Origin: Bradyrhizobium sp. WSM1417
Lineage (GTDB): Bacteria; Pseudomonadota; Alphaproteobacteria; Rhizobiales; Xanthobacteraceae
Reading direction: 5' to 3'
DNA length: 64,000 nucleotides
NCBI RefSeq assembly: GCF_000515415.1
Contig: NZ_KI911783.1
Span: 2,036,392-2,100,391 of the forward strand
Shown one piece after another: positions 45,601 to 54,000 of the stretch. The first letter of the stretch is position 1. Each line of letters begins with the position of its first letter. The notes below the pieces were generated by a model. That model did not search any database. It worked only from the letters and a program-made list of their open reading frames with translations, and was not told the DNA's origin. Position numbers and translations under genes: made by a program.

Positions 45601-46952
45601 ACTATTTGCTCGAGCCCGGCTGGAAGGCGGATGCCGCGATCCAGGGGCTCGGCCGCACCAACCGGACCAACCAGGCGCAGCCGCCGCTGTTTCGTCCCAT
45701 CACGACTGACGTGAAGGCCGAAAAGCGCTTCCTCAGCACCATTGCCCGCCGGCTCGACACATTGGGAGCCATTACGCGCGGTCAGCGCCAGACCGGGGGG
45801 CAGGGCTTGTTCCGCCCCGGGGACAATCTGGAAAGCCAGTACGGGCGTGATGCGTTGCGTCAGCTCTATACGCTACTCGCGCGCGGCAAGGTCGACGGCT
45901 GCTCGCTCGAGAGGTTCGAGGATGCGACCGGCCTGAAGCTCACAGATGCCAACGGGCTTAGGGATGACCTGCCGCCGATCACGACATTCCTGAACAGGTT
46001 GCTGGCGCTCACGATCGAGCTTCAGAATATCCTGTTCACCGTCTTCGAGCAGCTCTTGACTGCTCGGATCGACGGCGCGGTCGCATCAGGCACCTATGAC
46101 GTCGGGCTGCAAACGCTCCGCGCCGAGAGCTTTGTCGTCACTGACCGGCGCACGATTTACGTTCACCCCGGCACTGGTGCCGAAACCCGGCTTCTCACGA
46201 TCACCCAGCGCCAGCGCAATCATCCTGTGAGCCTGGATGATGCTCTTGGTCGTCTTTCCGATCCTGGCGCCGTGCTGCTGTTCAATGAGCGCTCGGCACG
46301 AACCGCCGTGCAGGTCCCAGCTCCGAGCTTCATGCTTGATGACGGCGAGATCGAGCGGCGTGTTCGCCTGATCCGCGCCGTGGAGCAGCACAGCGTTTCC
46401 TTAAGAATGATGGCGGAAAGCCACTGGGTCGAAGCTGACCGCGAACGCTTCGCCGCAAGCTGGCTGGCGGAGCTAGCCGAGATCCCAGAGTTCACGGAAA
46501 GCACGATGCACGTTGTGACCGGCTTGCTGCTGCCCATTTGGAAGCGGCTGCCGAATGAGTCGACCCGCGTCTATCGGCTGCAGACCGACGCGGGCGAGCG
46601 GATCATTGGTCGCAAGGTTTCGGCGACCTGGGTCGCGAACGTCCTTGCGGCGGACGCACCGGTGTTGACGCCGGACGTTGCCTTTGCCGCGCTCGTCGAG
46701 GGGCGAACCGTTCTTGAGCTTGCGGAGGGGCTCCAGCTTCGCCGAGTCCGGGTGATGGGCGCACACGGTATCGAGCTGTCGGGCTTCAACGACACGATGC
46801 GTGATCGCTTGCGAGCCTACGGCCTCTTTGGGGAGATCATCTCCTGGAAGCTGCGCATGTTCGTGCCGACGGACGCAAGCGGCGTCGAGATTCTGGCGAA
46901 AGTGCTCGACAGCTATCCGGTCGCGCGTATCAGTGAGCGGGAGGCCGCGTGA
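42606..46952 (+). CDS. Methyltransferase-strawberry notch-type helicase fusion
   Basis: A 1448-aa protein. The N-terminal part has a SAM-dependent methyltransferase fold (VLEPSAGTGLLAIFAE near 143, LMNPPFSAL near 212). The middle and C-terminal parts are a strawberry notch-like SF2 helicase: Walker A GDGTGAGKGRQ near 500, DESHAMQNAAG near 608, YVSATGATTV near 655, and helicase C QGLGRTNRTNQAQ near 1013. These large proteins are regular components of alphaproteobacterial conjugative elements and plasmids, presumed to modify or protect element DNA. Intact. It is followed, 1-base overlap, by the Toprim gene. Confidence 0.9.
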   Translation: MTESLAGGAAAAPLSMRAAATITSAAVRAARQLAIDLERGRRVDAAVLRGAMEAAFGGSDATGDWNWKTAYDVCEAATVLFLRKFGPAIRTRAGSTAAMLPILAKIAALLPTHTRRSEDSQALQQFSTPIPLGLAACTAAGITLSDRVLEPSAGTGLLAIFAELAEGTLILNELAETRAALLDQLFANVKVTRFDAAQIDDHLDTGVVPSVVLMNPPFSALANVDRRMANAALRHIASALARLCDGGRLVAITGASFAPDNAAWRDGFVRLQQRGRVVFSAAIDGAVYARHGTQTDTRLLVIDKLPAVDPKVFPASLGMASDVATLLDWVIQHVPPRLPVVAPGMVDVVRRPAIPRFVGASAPRRSSTSSGAAPESAELTYETLEWTPPEGARLTDALYEEYALQAIRIPGAHAHPTKLVQSAAMASIAPPRPSYRPHLPAKIVADGILSDAQLESVIYAGEAHSEFLAGSWMVDATFDLVAAARDAENAVRFRRGWFLGDGTGAGKGRQVAGILLDNWLKGRRRAVWISKSDKLIEDARRDWSALGMERLLVTPLSRFRQGTPIRLSEGVLFTTYATLRTDERGEKLSRVRQIVDWLGSDFDGVIVFDESHAMQNAAGQKGERGDLKAIACNRPGAASQQGRAGLRLQHALPDARVVYVSATGATTVHNLAYAQRLGLWGGVDFPFATRAEFVEAIDEGGVAAMEVLARDLKALRLYAARSLSYEGVAYELVEHQLTPEQVRIYDAYAGAFSVIHNNLDAAMRAANITGETGTLNGQAKSAARSAFESAKQRFFGHLLTSMKTPSLIRSIERDLGAGHAAVIQIVSTGEALMERRLAEIPTEEWGDVRGDITPREYVLDYLTHSFPVQLYEPFTDQEGNLCSRPVYRDGQPVESRDAVARRDRLIEKLASLPPMPGALDQVVQRFGADMVAEVTGRSRRIVRKGDRLLVENRAASANLAETSAFMDDVKRILVFSDAGGTGRSYHAELSARNRRLRVHYLLEPGWKADAAIQGLGRTNRTNQAQPPLFRPITTDVKAEKRFLSTIARRLDTLGAITRGQRQTGGQGLFRPGDNLESQYGRDALRQLYTLLARGKVDGCSLERFEDATGLKLTDANGLRDDLPPITTFLNRLLALTIELQNILFTVFEQLLTARIDGAVASGTYDVGLQTLRAESFVVTDRRTIYVHPGTGAETRLLTITQRQRNHPVSLDDALGRLSDPGAVLLFNERSARTAVQVPAPSFMLDDGEIERRVRLIRAVEQHSVSLRMMAESHWVEADRERFAASWLAELAEIPEFTESTMHVVTGLLLPIWKRLPNESTRVYRLQTDAGERIIGRKVSATWVANVLAADAPVLTPDVAFAALVEGRTVLELAEGLQLRRVRVMGAHGIELSGFNDTMRDRLRAYGLFGEIISWKLRMFVPTDASGVEILAKVLDSYPVARISEREAA

Positions 46953-48013
46953 TGTTCCGCGATGCTTCCGAGCTAGCACGCCGCCTCGCGCGCGAGGCCG
47001 AGGCGGTGTGCCGACACTATCTCTCCAATGGCAAGCGGGCGGGGCGGTACTGGGTGGTCGGCGACGTCCACAACACCGCGGGCCGCTCACTATTTGTGCG
47101 GCTACAGGACTCGCCGAAGGGGCCGGCGGGCAAGTGGACCGATGCCGCAACCGGCGAACATGGTGATCTCCTCGACATCATCCGCGAAAGTCTGGCCCTG
47201 CGCGACTTTCGTGAGACCGCCGAGGAGGCGAGGCGCTTTCTTAAGCTTCCTCGTTCTGAGCAGCAACCCACTCTGAAACCTGTTCGTTCCATAGCGCCGG
47301 TCGGATCGCAGCAAGCCGCCGGTCGGCTCTTTGCGATATCGAGTTCGATCGACGGGACGGTGGTTGAAACGTACTTGCAGCGCCGTGGAATAACCCGCAT
47401 CCATCACGGTGGCAGCCTGCGCTTCCACCCACGTTGCTACTATCGGCCGGACGACCATTTGCCGACCGAGACTTGGCCGGCGATGGTCGCCCGCGTCACC
47501 GATCTCGATGGTCGGATCACCGGCGTGCACAGGACCTGGCTCGATCCGGATGGCTTTGATCGTGTTCGGCTGGGCAAAGCTCCGATCGACACGCCCCGAC
47601 GGGCGATGGGTGACCTGCTCGGCAACGCCGTTCGGTTCGGCGTGGTGGACGACGTGCTCGCTGCCGGCGAGGGTATTGAGACGATGCTTTCGCTGCGGTA
47701 CGTGCTGCCGACTATGCCGATGGCGGCGGCCCTATCGGCCAATCACCTTTCGGCCGTGTTACTGCCCTCGAGCCTGCGACGGCTCTATATCGCGCGCGAC
47801 GCTGATGCTGCCGGCGATGCCGTACAGGCTATTCTCACCCAGCGCGCGGAAGAGGTCGGCATTGAAGCGATCCCGCTGTCGCCCCGGCTAGGCGATTTCA
47901 ACGAAGATCTGCATACCTTCGGACCCGAGGCCCTCCGAGCAGCCCTACGATTTCGGCTCGCGCCGGAGGACGTCGCTCGCTTCCTGCATCCGTCGATGGT
48001 GGACGCGGAGTAG
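46952..48013 (+). CDS. Toprim-domain primase-like protein (DUF7146 type)
   Basis: About 353 aa; the ATG overlaps the previous stop (TGATG). The N-terminal half has a primase-like zinc/ssDNA-binding-type region (CRHYLSNGKRAGRYWVVGD, DLLDIIRESLAL). The C-terminal half has a Toprim fold: AGEGIETMLSL (catalytic Glu) and YIARDADAAGD (Asp-x-Asp). Such proteins make primers for conjugative or plasmid DNA replication. It is co-expressed with the helicase. Intact. Confidence 0.85.
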   Translation: MFRDASELARRLAREAEAVCRHYLSNGKRAGRYWVVGDVHNTAGRSLFVRLQDSPKGPAGKWTDAATGEHGDLLDIIRESLALRDFRETAEEARRFLKLPRSEQQPTLKPVRSIAPVGSQQAAGRLFAISSSIDGTVVETYLQRRGITRIHHGGSLRFHPRCYYRPDDHLPTETWPAMVARVTDLDGRITGVHRTWLDPDGFDRVRLGKAPIDTPRRAMGDLLGNAVRFGVVDDVLAAGEGIETMLSLRYVLPTMPMAAALSANHLSAVLLPSSLRRLYIARDADAAGDAVQAILTQRAEEVGIEAIPLSPRLGDFNEDLHTFGPEALRAALRFRLAPEDVARFLHPSMVDAE

Positions 48014-48137
48014 CTTCTAGTCTTCGATCGAAGTCGATAGGCCGGTCACAAGCGAGGCCAATCCCGGAAGAGGACGCGACCTCGGCCTTCTAGAGGGCGA
48101 TCGGACGGCAAGCGGCCCGGGCCGGCAATGGCTGCGT

Positions 48138-48343
48138 CCGGCTATTTTCCGCCGCGCGCCGACGATGTGAAAACACATCATGCGGTTGGCCGCGCGCTTT
48201 GCATCGCGAAGCAAAATAGCCGGCCTCCGCCATCCTCCGCTGCCGCTTCGGCCCTTTCGGGTTCTGGCCCGTTCCGCCTGCCGTCAGAGGATCGCCACGA
48301 AGGCCGCGATGGTCGCGGCCGATCCGGCAAAGGACCTCTTCCC
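48138..48343 (+). promoter_or_regulatory. Structured leader of the DUF2493 gene (leader type 2, copy 1)
   Basis: Arms CCGGCTATTTT (48138-48148) and AAAATAGCCGG (48213-48223) pair perfectly around 64 bases that contain a second hairpin GATGTG-AAAA-CACATC (48164-48179). Conserved TCCTCCGCTGCCGCTTCGGC follows, then a GGCCGCGATGGTCGCGGCC palindrome close to the ATG. The same organisation recurs at 50265-50428. Confidence 0.7.
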
Positions 48344-49267
48344 ATGACCGACTATGACGACATCGAACCGCCGCACGCCACATCTCCGACCGACCACGCC
48401 CTCACCGAATTACAGCTCTTCGGCTATCGTCCCTTCGACGACCAGCCCGATCCAAGACCGCTCCCGGAGGGCAAGATGATCCTCGGCGCCGTGGTCGATA
48501 TCTTCGACGCCTTGGTTGCAACCCTGAACGATACGCGGCTCGAGCCGGACCTTGACGATCTGCTCTGGTCGACCGTCAACCTGTTTCATCGCGCCGTCGA
48601 TCGCATCGAACGCCAGCTCGACGATAACGAGCAAGCGCAGCACAAGAGTCAGCGCGAGCAGAACGGCTCTGAAGTGCGATCGGTCGAACTCGAGCGCCTG
48701 ACGGCCGAAGGCATTACGCTAATCGAGCGCCGCAATTGCCTGGAGCTCTTCCGGGACCAGGCCATCGAGCAATTTGAGATCCACACCGGCTCGGCCTGGC
48801 GTCCTCGGTCGAGATCATTGGTCAATCACCGAACCCTGACCGCAGCAATGATCGACTCCCGCGACTTCATCGTCGCCAAGCGCCGTTCAGAGACTGAGGT
48901 CTTGTTGCCCCCAGGACCGAAAATCGCACTTACTGGTGGGCTCGACTTCAACGACCATCAGCTGATCTGGGATCGTCTCGACAAGGTTCATGTCAAGCAT
49001 CCCGACATGGTCCTGCTCCATGGCGGGTCGCCGAAAGGCGCCGAACTGATCGCCTCGAAATGGGCGGCCAATCGCAAGGTGCCTCAGATCGCCTTCAAGC
49101 CCGATTGGGCGAAGCATGCCAAGGCAGCGCCCTTCAAGCGCAACGATGCACTGCTCGAGCTTCTGCCGATCGGCGTCATGCATTTCCCGGGCACGGGAAT
49201 TCAGGACAATCTCGCCGACAAGGCGAAACGGCTCGGCATTCCGGTCTGGAAGTTCGGCGGCGCATGA
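48344..49267 (+). CDS. DUF2493 domain protein (SLOG-like)
   Basis: 307 aa from ATG 48344 (MTDYDDIEPPHATSPTDHAL). The C-terminal third (KIALTGGLDFNDHQLIWDRL, MVLLHGGSPKGAELIASKWA, FPGTGIQDNLADKA) is DUF2493, a Rossmann-like SLOG-family nucleotide-binding fold. The N-terminal part is helical. DUF2493 proteins are standard passengers of alphaproteobacterial plasmids and integrative elements; SLOG relatives bind nucleotides in defence signalling and DNA processing. The upstream open frame is leader, not coding. Intact. Confidence 0.85.
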   Translation: MTDYDDIEPPHATSPTDHALTELQLFGYRPFDDQPDPRPLPEGKMILGAVVDIFDALVATLNDTRLEPDLDDLLWSTVNLFHRAVDRIERQLDDNEQAQHKSQREQNGSEVRSVELERLTAEGITLIERRNCLELFRDQAIEQFEIHTGSAWRPRSRSLVNHRTLTAAMIDSRDFIVAKRRSETEVLLPPGPKIALTGGLDFNDHQLIWDRLDKVHVKHPDMVLLHGGSPKGAELIASKWAANRKVPQIAFKPDWAKHAKAAPFKRNDALLELLPIGVMHFPGTGIQDNLADKAKRLGIPVWKFGGA

Positions 49268-49400
49268 GCGCCGTCGCCTCGACACGCCAAGGTGGAGTTG
49301 CACGCCGCAACTCCGCCTCGTTTCGTTTTTACATCCAAAACTGCGCCGTGGTGGTGGTGGAAGGCGCGATTGATAAATCCATGCACATGGAGCCACCACC

Positions 49401-49878
49401 ATGCTCGCTATTGGGCTTGCTCTCAACACACTCGGTATCGGTTTGTTTTTGCTGGGCGATCTTTGCGCTCGCGGTGTACGCTTTGCCGTTTTTCGTCGCA
49501 CTCAGTGTCGGGATACTGGCATTTCGTCATAGCGCGGGCGTCTTCGGCGCACTGCTTATCGGAATTGCTTCTGGCGCGTTGACGCTTGCTGCTGGTCAGG
49601 TCGCCGTCGCCCTTAGTCGGTCGTTGACCTTGCGCATCGCGATCGCAACAGCATTCGCGGTCCCTGCGGCAATCGCTGGCTATCATGTGATGTTCGCCCT
49701 GTCGCAGATCGGGGTGCCTTCGCTGGCTTGGCGCGAGGCCTTCGCCTGCGGAGGTGCGGTTTGCATCGGCGGCACGGTATGGGCGCGCTTGACCATTTTT
49801 CACGAAGACCCGCCCATCGGAGTCGGTCGGGGTGGTGGAGAATACGCCTCGACCAGTTCTTATAGCCGTCGCGCATGA
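49401..49878 (+). pseudogene. Element-encoded membrane protein, frameshifted
   Basis: It starts MLAIGLALNTLGIGLF at 49401. The next bases have a run of five T (49447-49451) where four would keep the frame; after it the adjacent frame reads WAIFALAVYALPFFVAL, AGVFGALLIGIASGALTLAA and so on to 49878. Four or five membrane helices are visible. This is a protein type often found between DUF2493 and DUF736 genes in rhizobial elements. One added T explains the break. Homopolymer sequencing error is an alternative. Confidence 0.75.
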
Positions 49879-49889
49879 GTGATGAGGCT

Positions 49890-50170
49890 TCGTCACCATC
49901 ATCGGTCGAGCAAGACCGCACGGGGCGGCACGTTGAACGAGGTTCGTCGAGCTTGAGCGAGAGGTAATCGCACTCCTCCTCGCGGCGCTTTAAGTAAGCC
50001 CTCTCAATCTCTGTCTGGCCCACATAGCTGCGTTGGGGCGGCGCGCGGCGCTCGAGCATTCCTTCCGGACGATACCGCCCTTTGCGGCAGATTGTTTCTC
50101 CTTCTACGCCGAAGCGTACCAACCTCTTGTGCAGCTCAACCGAGATTCGCCAAGTCTTCTCCTTAAGATT
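49890..50170 (-). pseudogene. Degenerate DUF736 paralogue
   Basis: On the minus strand the segment PPQRSYVGQTEIERAYLKR then CDYLSLKLDEP matches DUF736 (compare SHRIYVGRAEIGAAWSKR and RDYLSLKLDDP in the intact copy at 52705). After LDEP the frame is lost and regained within about 45 bases, which implies one lost and one gained base; the N-terminal region is also off frame. It is convergent with the membrane pseudogene. Confidence 0.6.
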
Positions 50171-50264
50171 GCGGTTCAGCACGCAGACCACGTGGCCTCT
50201 TTGATGGCTTGATCTGGCCGAAGATCGGCTTCGCCTCGATCGTCTGAGCCGCAACGCCGTTGAT

Positions 50265-50428
50265 GCGACTTTCTTCCCCTGGGCTTCGCCCATTCCTCGC
50301 GAGACAAGAAAGTCGCCACAACGACGTCCTCCGCTGCGCTTCGGCCCGCGAGCGGGTGCGTCGCCGATCGTCTTCGGCCCTAGATCGCCATCGAGGCCGC
50401 GGTGGTCGCGGGCTCGAAACACAACAGG
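50265..50428 (+). promoter_or_regulatory. Leader type 2, copy 2, split by group II intron 2
   Basis: Arms GCGACTTTCTT (50265-50275) and AAGAAAGTCGC (50306-50316) pair perfectly with a sequence unlike that of copy 1. They are followed by the same TCCTCCGCTGCGCTTCGGCC block and a GATCGCCATCGAGGCCGCG block. Without the intron, this would be part of the leader of DUF736 at 52705. Confidence 0.65.
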
Positions 50429-52619
50429 TAGAGTAGGGGCACAGCGCCTGTCCGTCTTGCGACGGATGGTTTCTGCGCCCCTCTCGCCGAACCGGGCGTG
50501 CAAGTTTCCAAGCCACCGGCTCTCCATGCGCGGCTTACGCCGCGTGTGATCCTCACGCGTCCATGAGGGTGTTGAACGACGCCCAGAAGCGATCGGCTCC
50601 TTTGCGGAACTTCTCGCCAGGATCGTTCCATCCGTTCGGTATGCGTATGCCCCGGTGCGGGAAGTGGAGTGATCCGCCTTCCCGGAAGAACCGCAGCGAT
50701 TTCGGTCCGTCGACCCATCGCCAGCGGCTGTCGGGCGCTGTTGCCTGGAAGCGACGACGCAGTTCTTGCCACGTCGTCTTAGGATGCTTTCTGTGCAGCC
50801 ATCGCCCGATGCGCTCCCACAGCCACCAATCCAGACTGGCGAAGTCCCGCGTGGCCCACGTGGCGTAGCGGTAGTAGTTTCGCCATCCGGTGATGACCGG
50901 GTTGAGATCGTCGATGAGATCGGCAAGGGCCTGGCCTGTCGGCGTCGCCCTCACCCTGACCTTGATCTTGTGGCGCAGGTCTTTCAGCTTGCTCTTCGGA
51001 ATGAAGAGATTACCGACCATACGACCGGTGCGGCGTGCCTTGGTCTGCACCACTCGATAGCCGAGGAAGTCGAAGCCTTCCCCGACGCCGGTGATCCTGG
51101 TCTTTTCCATCGACAGTTCCATGCGCAATTCCGTTTTGAGGAACTGCGCCAACGCAAACTTTTCGGCTTCTGCTTCCTCGCGGGTCCCGTCCGTCAGCAC
51201 GACGAAGTCGTCGGCGTAACGTACGGCGTAGAATGTCGGCCTGTTTCTCCGGCGATCGTAAAGCCGCCGGTCGGCTGCATTCTGCGGTCGTTCGCGAGGG
51301 CGCATCGACCACCGTCCGTATCTCTCGTCGATGGCCGCCAGATAGACGTTGGCCAGCAACGGCGAGATGATGCCGCCCTGCGGGGTGCCCGTAACAGGGT
51401 GGCGGACGGTGCCCTCGATCATGACACCAGCTTTTAGGAAGGCGAGCACGAGCCTGAGGACCTTGCGATCCCCGATGCGTCGGCGCACACGCTCCATCAG
51501 CACATGATGATCGACGGCATCGAAGCAGCCCTTGATGTCACCCTCGATCACGAAGCGGTACTCGGAAGTGCCGCTGGGTGTGGGGTGCAGTCGTCGCTGG
51601 ATTTTCGCCAGCGCGTCATGGGTGCTCCGGCCGGGCCGGAAGCCATAGGAGGTCGGATAGAAGTCCGCCTCGAAGATCGGCTCCAGCACGAGCTTCAAAG
51701 CCATTTGCACCAGTCGGTCTTTGAGCGTCGGAATGCCGAGCGGACGCACCTTGCCGGGCTTACCCGGTTTGGGGATCAGCCTTTGCCGGACAGGCTCGGG
51801 CCGATAGGTGCCGCTGCGTAGTTCATCGCGGATATCGTCGATGAACCGTACTGCACCGCCCAGCCGCTCTTCGACCGTCTTCCGCGTGACGCCATCGGTA
51901 CCCGGTGTGCGGCTGCCTTTGTTACGGGTCAACCGACGCCAGCTTTCCAAAAGCGTCCTGCGGTCGCATACGATGTTAAACAGATCCGCGAACACCTTTT
52001 CGGCATTCGCGACACTCCACCTGTGAAGCTTGCGCTGCATGTCGAGGACGAACGCGGTATTCACCGCGCCGGGCCTCATCGGCCCGCCTCCTGCCGGCTT
52101 GCTTCACCCACTGTCTCCCTTCGCCATGTGGACGGCTTTCCCGCCCTCCGACTAATACGAAGACTCCGCCCCCTGCCGCGCCAATCATCGGTCGCCTCGA
52201 TCATCTCGCGCCATCCGGCGCGAGAGAACACGGCAAGGTTCCCAAGTTCACCTGACGTCCCTTCACCTGCCTTAGGGACCGACTCTACCCCGTGAGGATT
52301 CCGGCCAACGGTCACCGCAAGCTGGGCCGCTGGCTGACGTGCGCGATCACGCACGTCCCTGATCCCCGTCCACTCAGCGGAGATCGGCACTCCTCCGGTC
52401 CTTCGACCGATCCGCCCACTTCCGGTTCGGCGGATTCCATGTTGCAACGAGGCTTCAAACATCGGTTCGATAACTCTTTCCGTAGCAGGTACGCTCGCCG
52501 GACCAGCCTCGGACGGAAGTCCCGGGTCGTCCGACTTTGACGGGTTCTGCTCATTTATGGCTCGCCGGAGGCACCCGGCTTACCTCACCCGTCTGCTTCA
52601 ACCCCCGTGCTTGCGGCAC
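50428..52619 (-). mobile_element. Group II intron 2
   Basis: About 2.19 kb on the minus strand from GTGCCGC at 52619 to CCCCTACTCTAC at 50428. Domain V reads GAGCCGGTGGCTTGGAAACT paired with CCCGGTTC (about 50481-50516), followed by a domain VI-like hairpin with GGGGCGCAG / CTGTGCCCC arms. It lies in the leader of the DUF736 gene in antisense orientation. The 5' flank is a GC stem-loop (CTGCGGGG/CCCCGCAG at 52628-52650), as for introns that home to terminator-like hairpins. Ends are read by motif. Confidence 0.78.
50553..52079 (-). CDS. ltrA: Group II intron reverse transcriptase/maturase without endonuclease
   Basis: A 508-aa protein with RT motifs (RQRLIPKPGKPGKVRPLGIP, SYGFRPGRSTHDALAK, IEGDIKGCFDAVDHH, GTPQGGIISPLLANVYL) and YADD in VRYADDFVVL. 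A maturase X domain and a C-terminal group-II-maturase domain with WRNYYRYATWA follow. No HNH endonuclease is present, unlike intron 1, so the two introns are unrelated insertions. Upstream start codons are possible; MQRKLHRWS is an alternative at about residue 14. It looks intact. Confidence 0.92.
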   Translation of the reverse strand: MRPGAVNTAFVLDMQRKLHRWSVANAEKVFADLFNIVCDRRTLLESWRRLTRNKGSRTPGTDGVTRKTVEERLGGAVRFIDDIRDELRSGTYRPEPVRQRLIPKPGKPGKVRPLGIPTLKDRLVQMALKLVLEPIFEADFYPTSYGFRPGRSTHDALAKIQRRLHPTPSGTSEYRFVIEGDIKGCFDAVDHHVLMERVRRRIGDRKVLRLVLAFLKAGVMIEGTVRHPVTGTPQGGIISPLLANVYLAAIDERYGRWSMRPRERPQNAADRRLYDRRRNRPTFYAVRYADDFVVLTDGTREEAEAEKFALAQFLKTELRMELSMEKTRITGVGEGFDFLGYRVVQTKARRTGRMVGNLFIPKSKLKDLRHKIKVRVRATPTGQALADLIDDLNPVITGWRNYYRYATWATRDFASLDWWLWERIGRWLHRKHPKTTWQELRRRFQATAPDSRWRWVDGPKSLRFFREGGSLHFPHRGIRIPNGWNDPGEKFRKGADRFWASFNTLMDA

Positions 52620-52704
52620 GTGGGCTGCGGGGTCTCCCACCCCGCAGGGGCAACAAGTGCGCGTGACGGACTCCACCCGTCACTCTTGGCGCACGAGAAG
52701 TGAC

Positions 52705-53025
52705 ATGGCTAACATCGGTTCTTTCAAGAAGGTGGGTAACGAGTTTCACGGCGAGATCGTCACCCTGAGCCTTCAGACCAAGGGCGTCCGCATCGTCGCC
52801 GAAACCAACCGCTCCACCGACAACGCGCCGAGCCACCGCATCTATGTGGGCCGGGCGGAGATCGGGGCCGCCTGGTCGAAGCGCTCCGAGGAGGGCCGCG
52901 ACTACCTCTCGCTCAAGCTCGACGATCCCTCCTTCAACGCACCGATCTACGCGAACCTGTTCGACGATGAAGGTGGCGAGGGGTACACCCTGCTCTGGTC
53001 GCGGCCGCGCAAGAACGGAGAGTGA
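52705..53025 (+). CDS. DUF736 family protein
   Basis: 106 aa from ATG 52705 (MANIGSFKKVGNEFHGEIVT), with the family core APSHRIYVGRAEIGAAWSKR, YLSLKLDDPSFNAPIYANL and YTLLWSRP. DUF736 is an all-beta protein common in alphaproteobacterial plasmids and conjugative elements, with no proven role. A hairpin GTGACGG/CCGTCAC (52661-52683) lies just before the start. Intact, whereas its paralogue at 49.9 kb is broken. Confidence 0.9.
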   Translation: MANIGSFKKVGNEFHGEIVTLSLQTKGVRIVAETNRSTDNAPSHRIYVGRAEIGAAWSKRSEEGRDYLSLKLDDPSFNAPIYANLFDDEGGEGYTLLWSRPRKNGE

Positions 53026-53129
53026 GGCTCACCACCGCCAAGCCCCGCCCGAACTGCTCGGGCGGGGCTCTTCTCTTTTTGAACTTTATTTGCCAGACCG
53101 CTCCCTGCCATGTCGCGTTGGAACTAGAA

Positions 53130-53357
53130 TCAAGAACGAATCTTCGACACTTTCTCGTCAAGCAATTCTGCAGGTCGAACTTCAAGCGCCTGAGAAACGT
53201 GCCACATTGTAAGAAGGGTGACGTTTTGTAGCCCTCGCTCCATGCTACTGATGAAGGCGCGATCGACGCCCATACGTTCTGCAACGGCCTCCTGACTTAG
53301 GTCTAGGCCCAAACGAAATCGACGCGCGTTTGCTCCAAAGACCTTGCGAATATCCAT
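53130..53357 (-). CDS. Small XRE-type HTH regulator
   Basis: 75 aa from ATG 53357 (MDIRKVFGANARRFRLGLD), with a Cro/CI HTH at about 15-45 (LSQEAVAERMGVDRAFISSM). It is read opposite to the DUF2285 gene (207 bases between starts), so it probably controls that promoter and element transfer. Short HTH proteins of this kind occur at this place in related elements. Intact. Confidence 0.82.
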   Translation of the reverse strand: MDIRKVFGANARRFRLGLDLSQEAVAERMGVDRAFISSMERGLQNVTLLTMWHVSQALEVRPAELLDEKVSKIRS

Positions 53358-53564
53358 CCGCAGGATAGGAAGCAATCGCGTATTTAGGCGCTACGTGTTA
53401 TAATACGCGGAAGAAAGCGATTGGTCCGGCGGCTGGCGCGCGCCGCGACTTCAATAACTGGGTCACTAGAGGAATTTTGCTGGACCTGATGACATTATGG
53501 CAGTTGTGTGGAGATGCCCAAGAGCAGCGACATATTTCGAGCAACGGAGGTCTTGGTAGCAGCC

Positions 53565-53843
53565 ATGCAGACCCCCCCACTCGACCCTGATGTGGCCGAT
53601 GCAGCTCCGGATAATCCGGTGCTGACGAGCTATGATGAACAGCATCTCGTGACGTATTGGCGACTTCTTGATGCCGAAGCCGATGGCGCGGATTGGAAAG
53701 AAGTGACCCGGATCGTGTTGCATATCGATCCGGATCGCGAGCCGGCTCGCGCCCGCAATGCGTTTGATAGTCATCTCGCGCGCGCAAAATGGATGGCAGA
53801 CCACGGCTACCGTGACTTGCTTCGCGGCGGCGCCACTAAATAG
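53565..53843 (+). CDS. DUF2285-type small protein
   Basis: 92 aa from ATG 53565 (MQTPPLDPDVADAAPDNPVL), chosen over GTG 53508 because relatives begin at about this point. It contains SYDEQHLVTYWRLLDAEADG, WKEVTRIVLHIDPDREPARA and RAFDSHLARAKWM-like helices (here NAFDSHLARAKWMADHGYR), typical of DUF2285-associated element proteins. It is probably a DNA-binding regulator of the element. Intact. Confidence 0.7.
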   Translation: MQTPPLDPDVADAAPDNPVLTSYDEQHLVTYWRLLDAEADGADWKEVTRIVLHIDPDREPARARNAFDSHLARAKWMADHGYRDLLRGGATK

Positions 53844-54000
53844 GAAAATCTGTCATAATGAGTTCGGCCTTGAGAACAGATTTCTCCGCTGAGGCGTGAT
53901 CGCCTGAATGCATCACGCGATGCACAATTGGTGACTTCCCCAACAATCCCAAGCTTCATAGACATTGCGCCGCAATCGATCTACGGCAGGGAATATAGCA

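Noticed and set aside
49613..50926. 437-codon minus frame
   Set aside because: Runs through the DUF736 remnant, a leader and the end of intron 2; not one protein.
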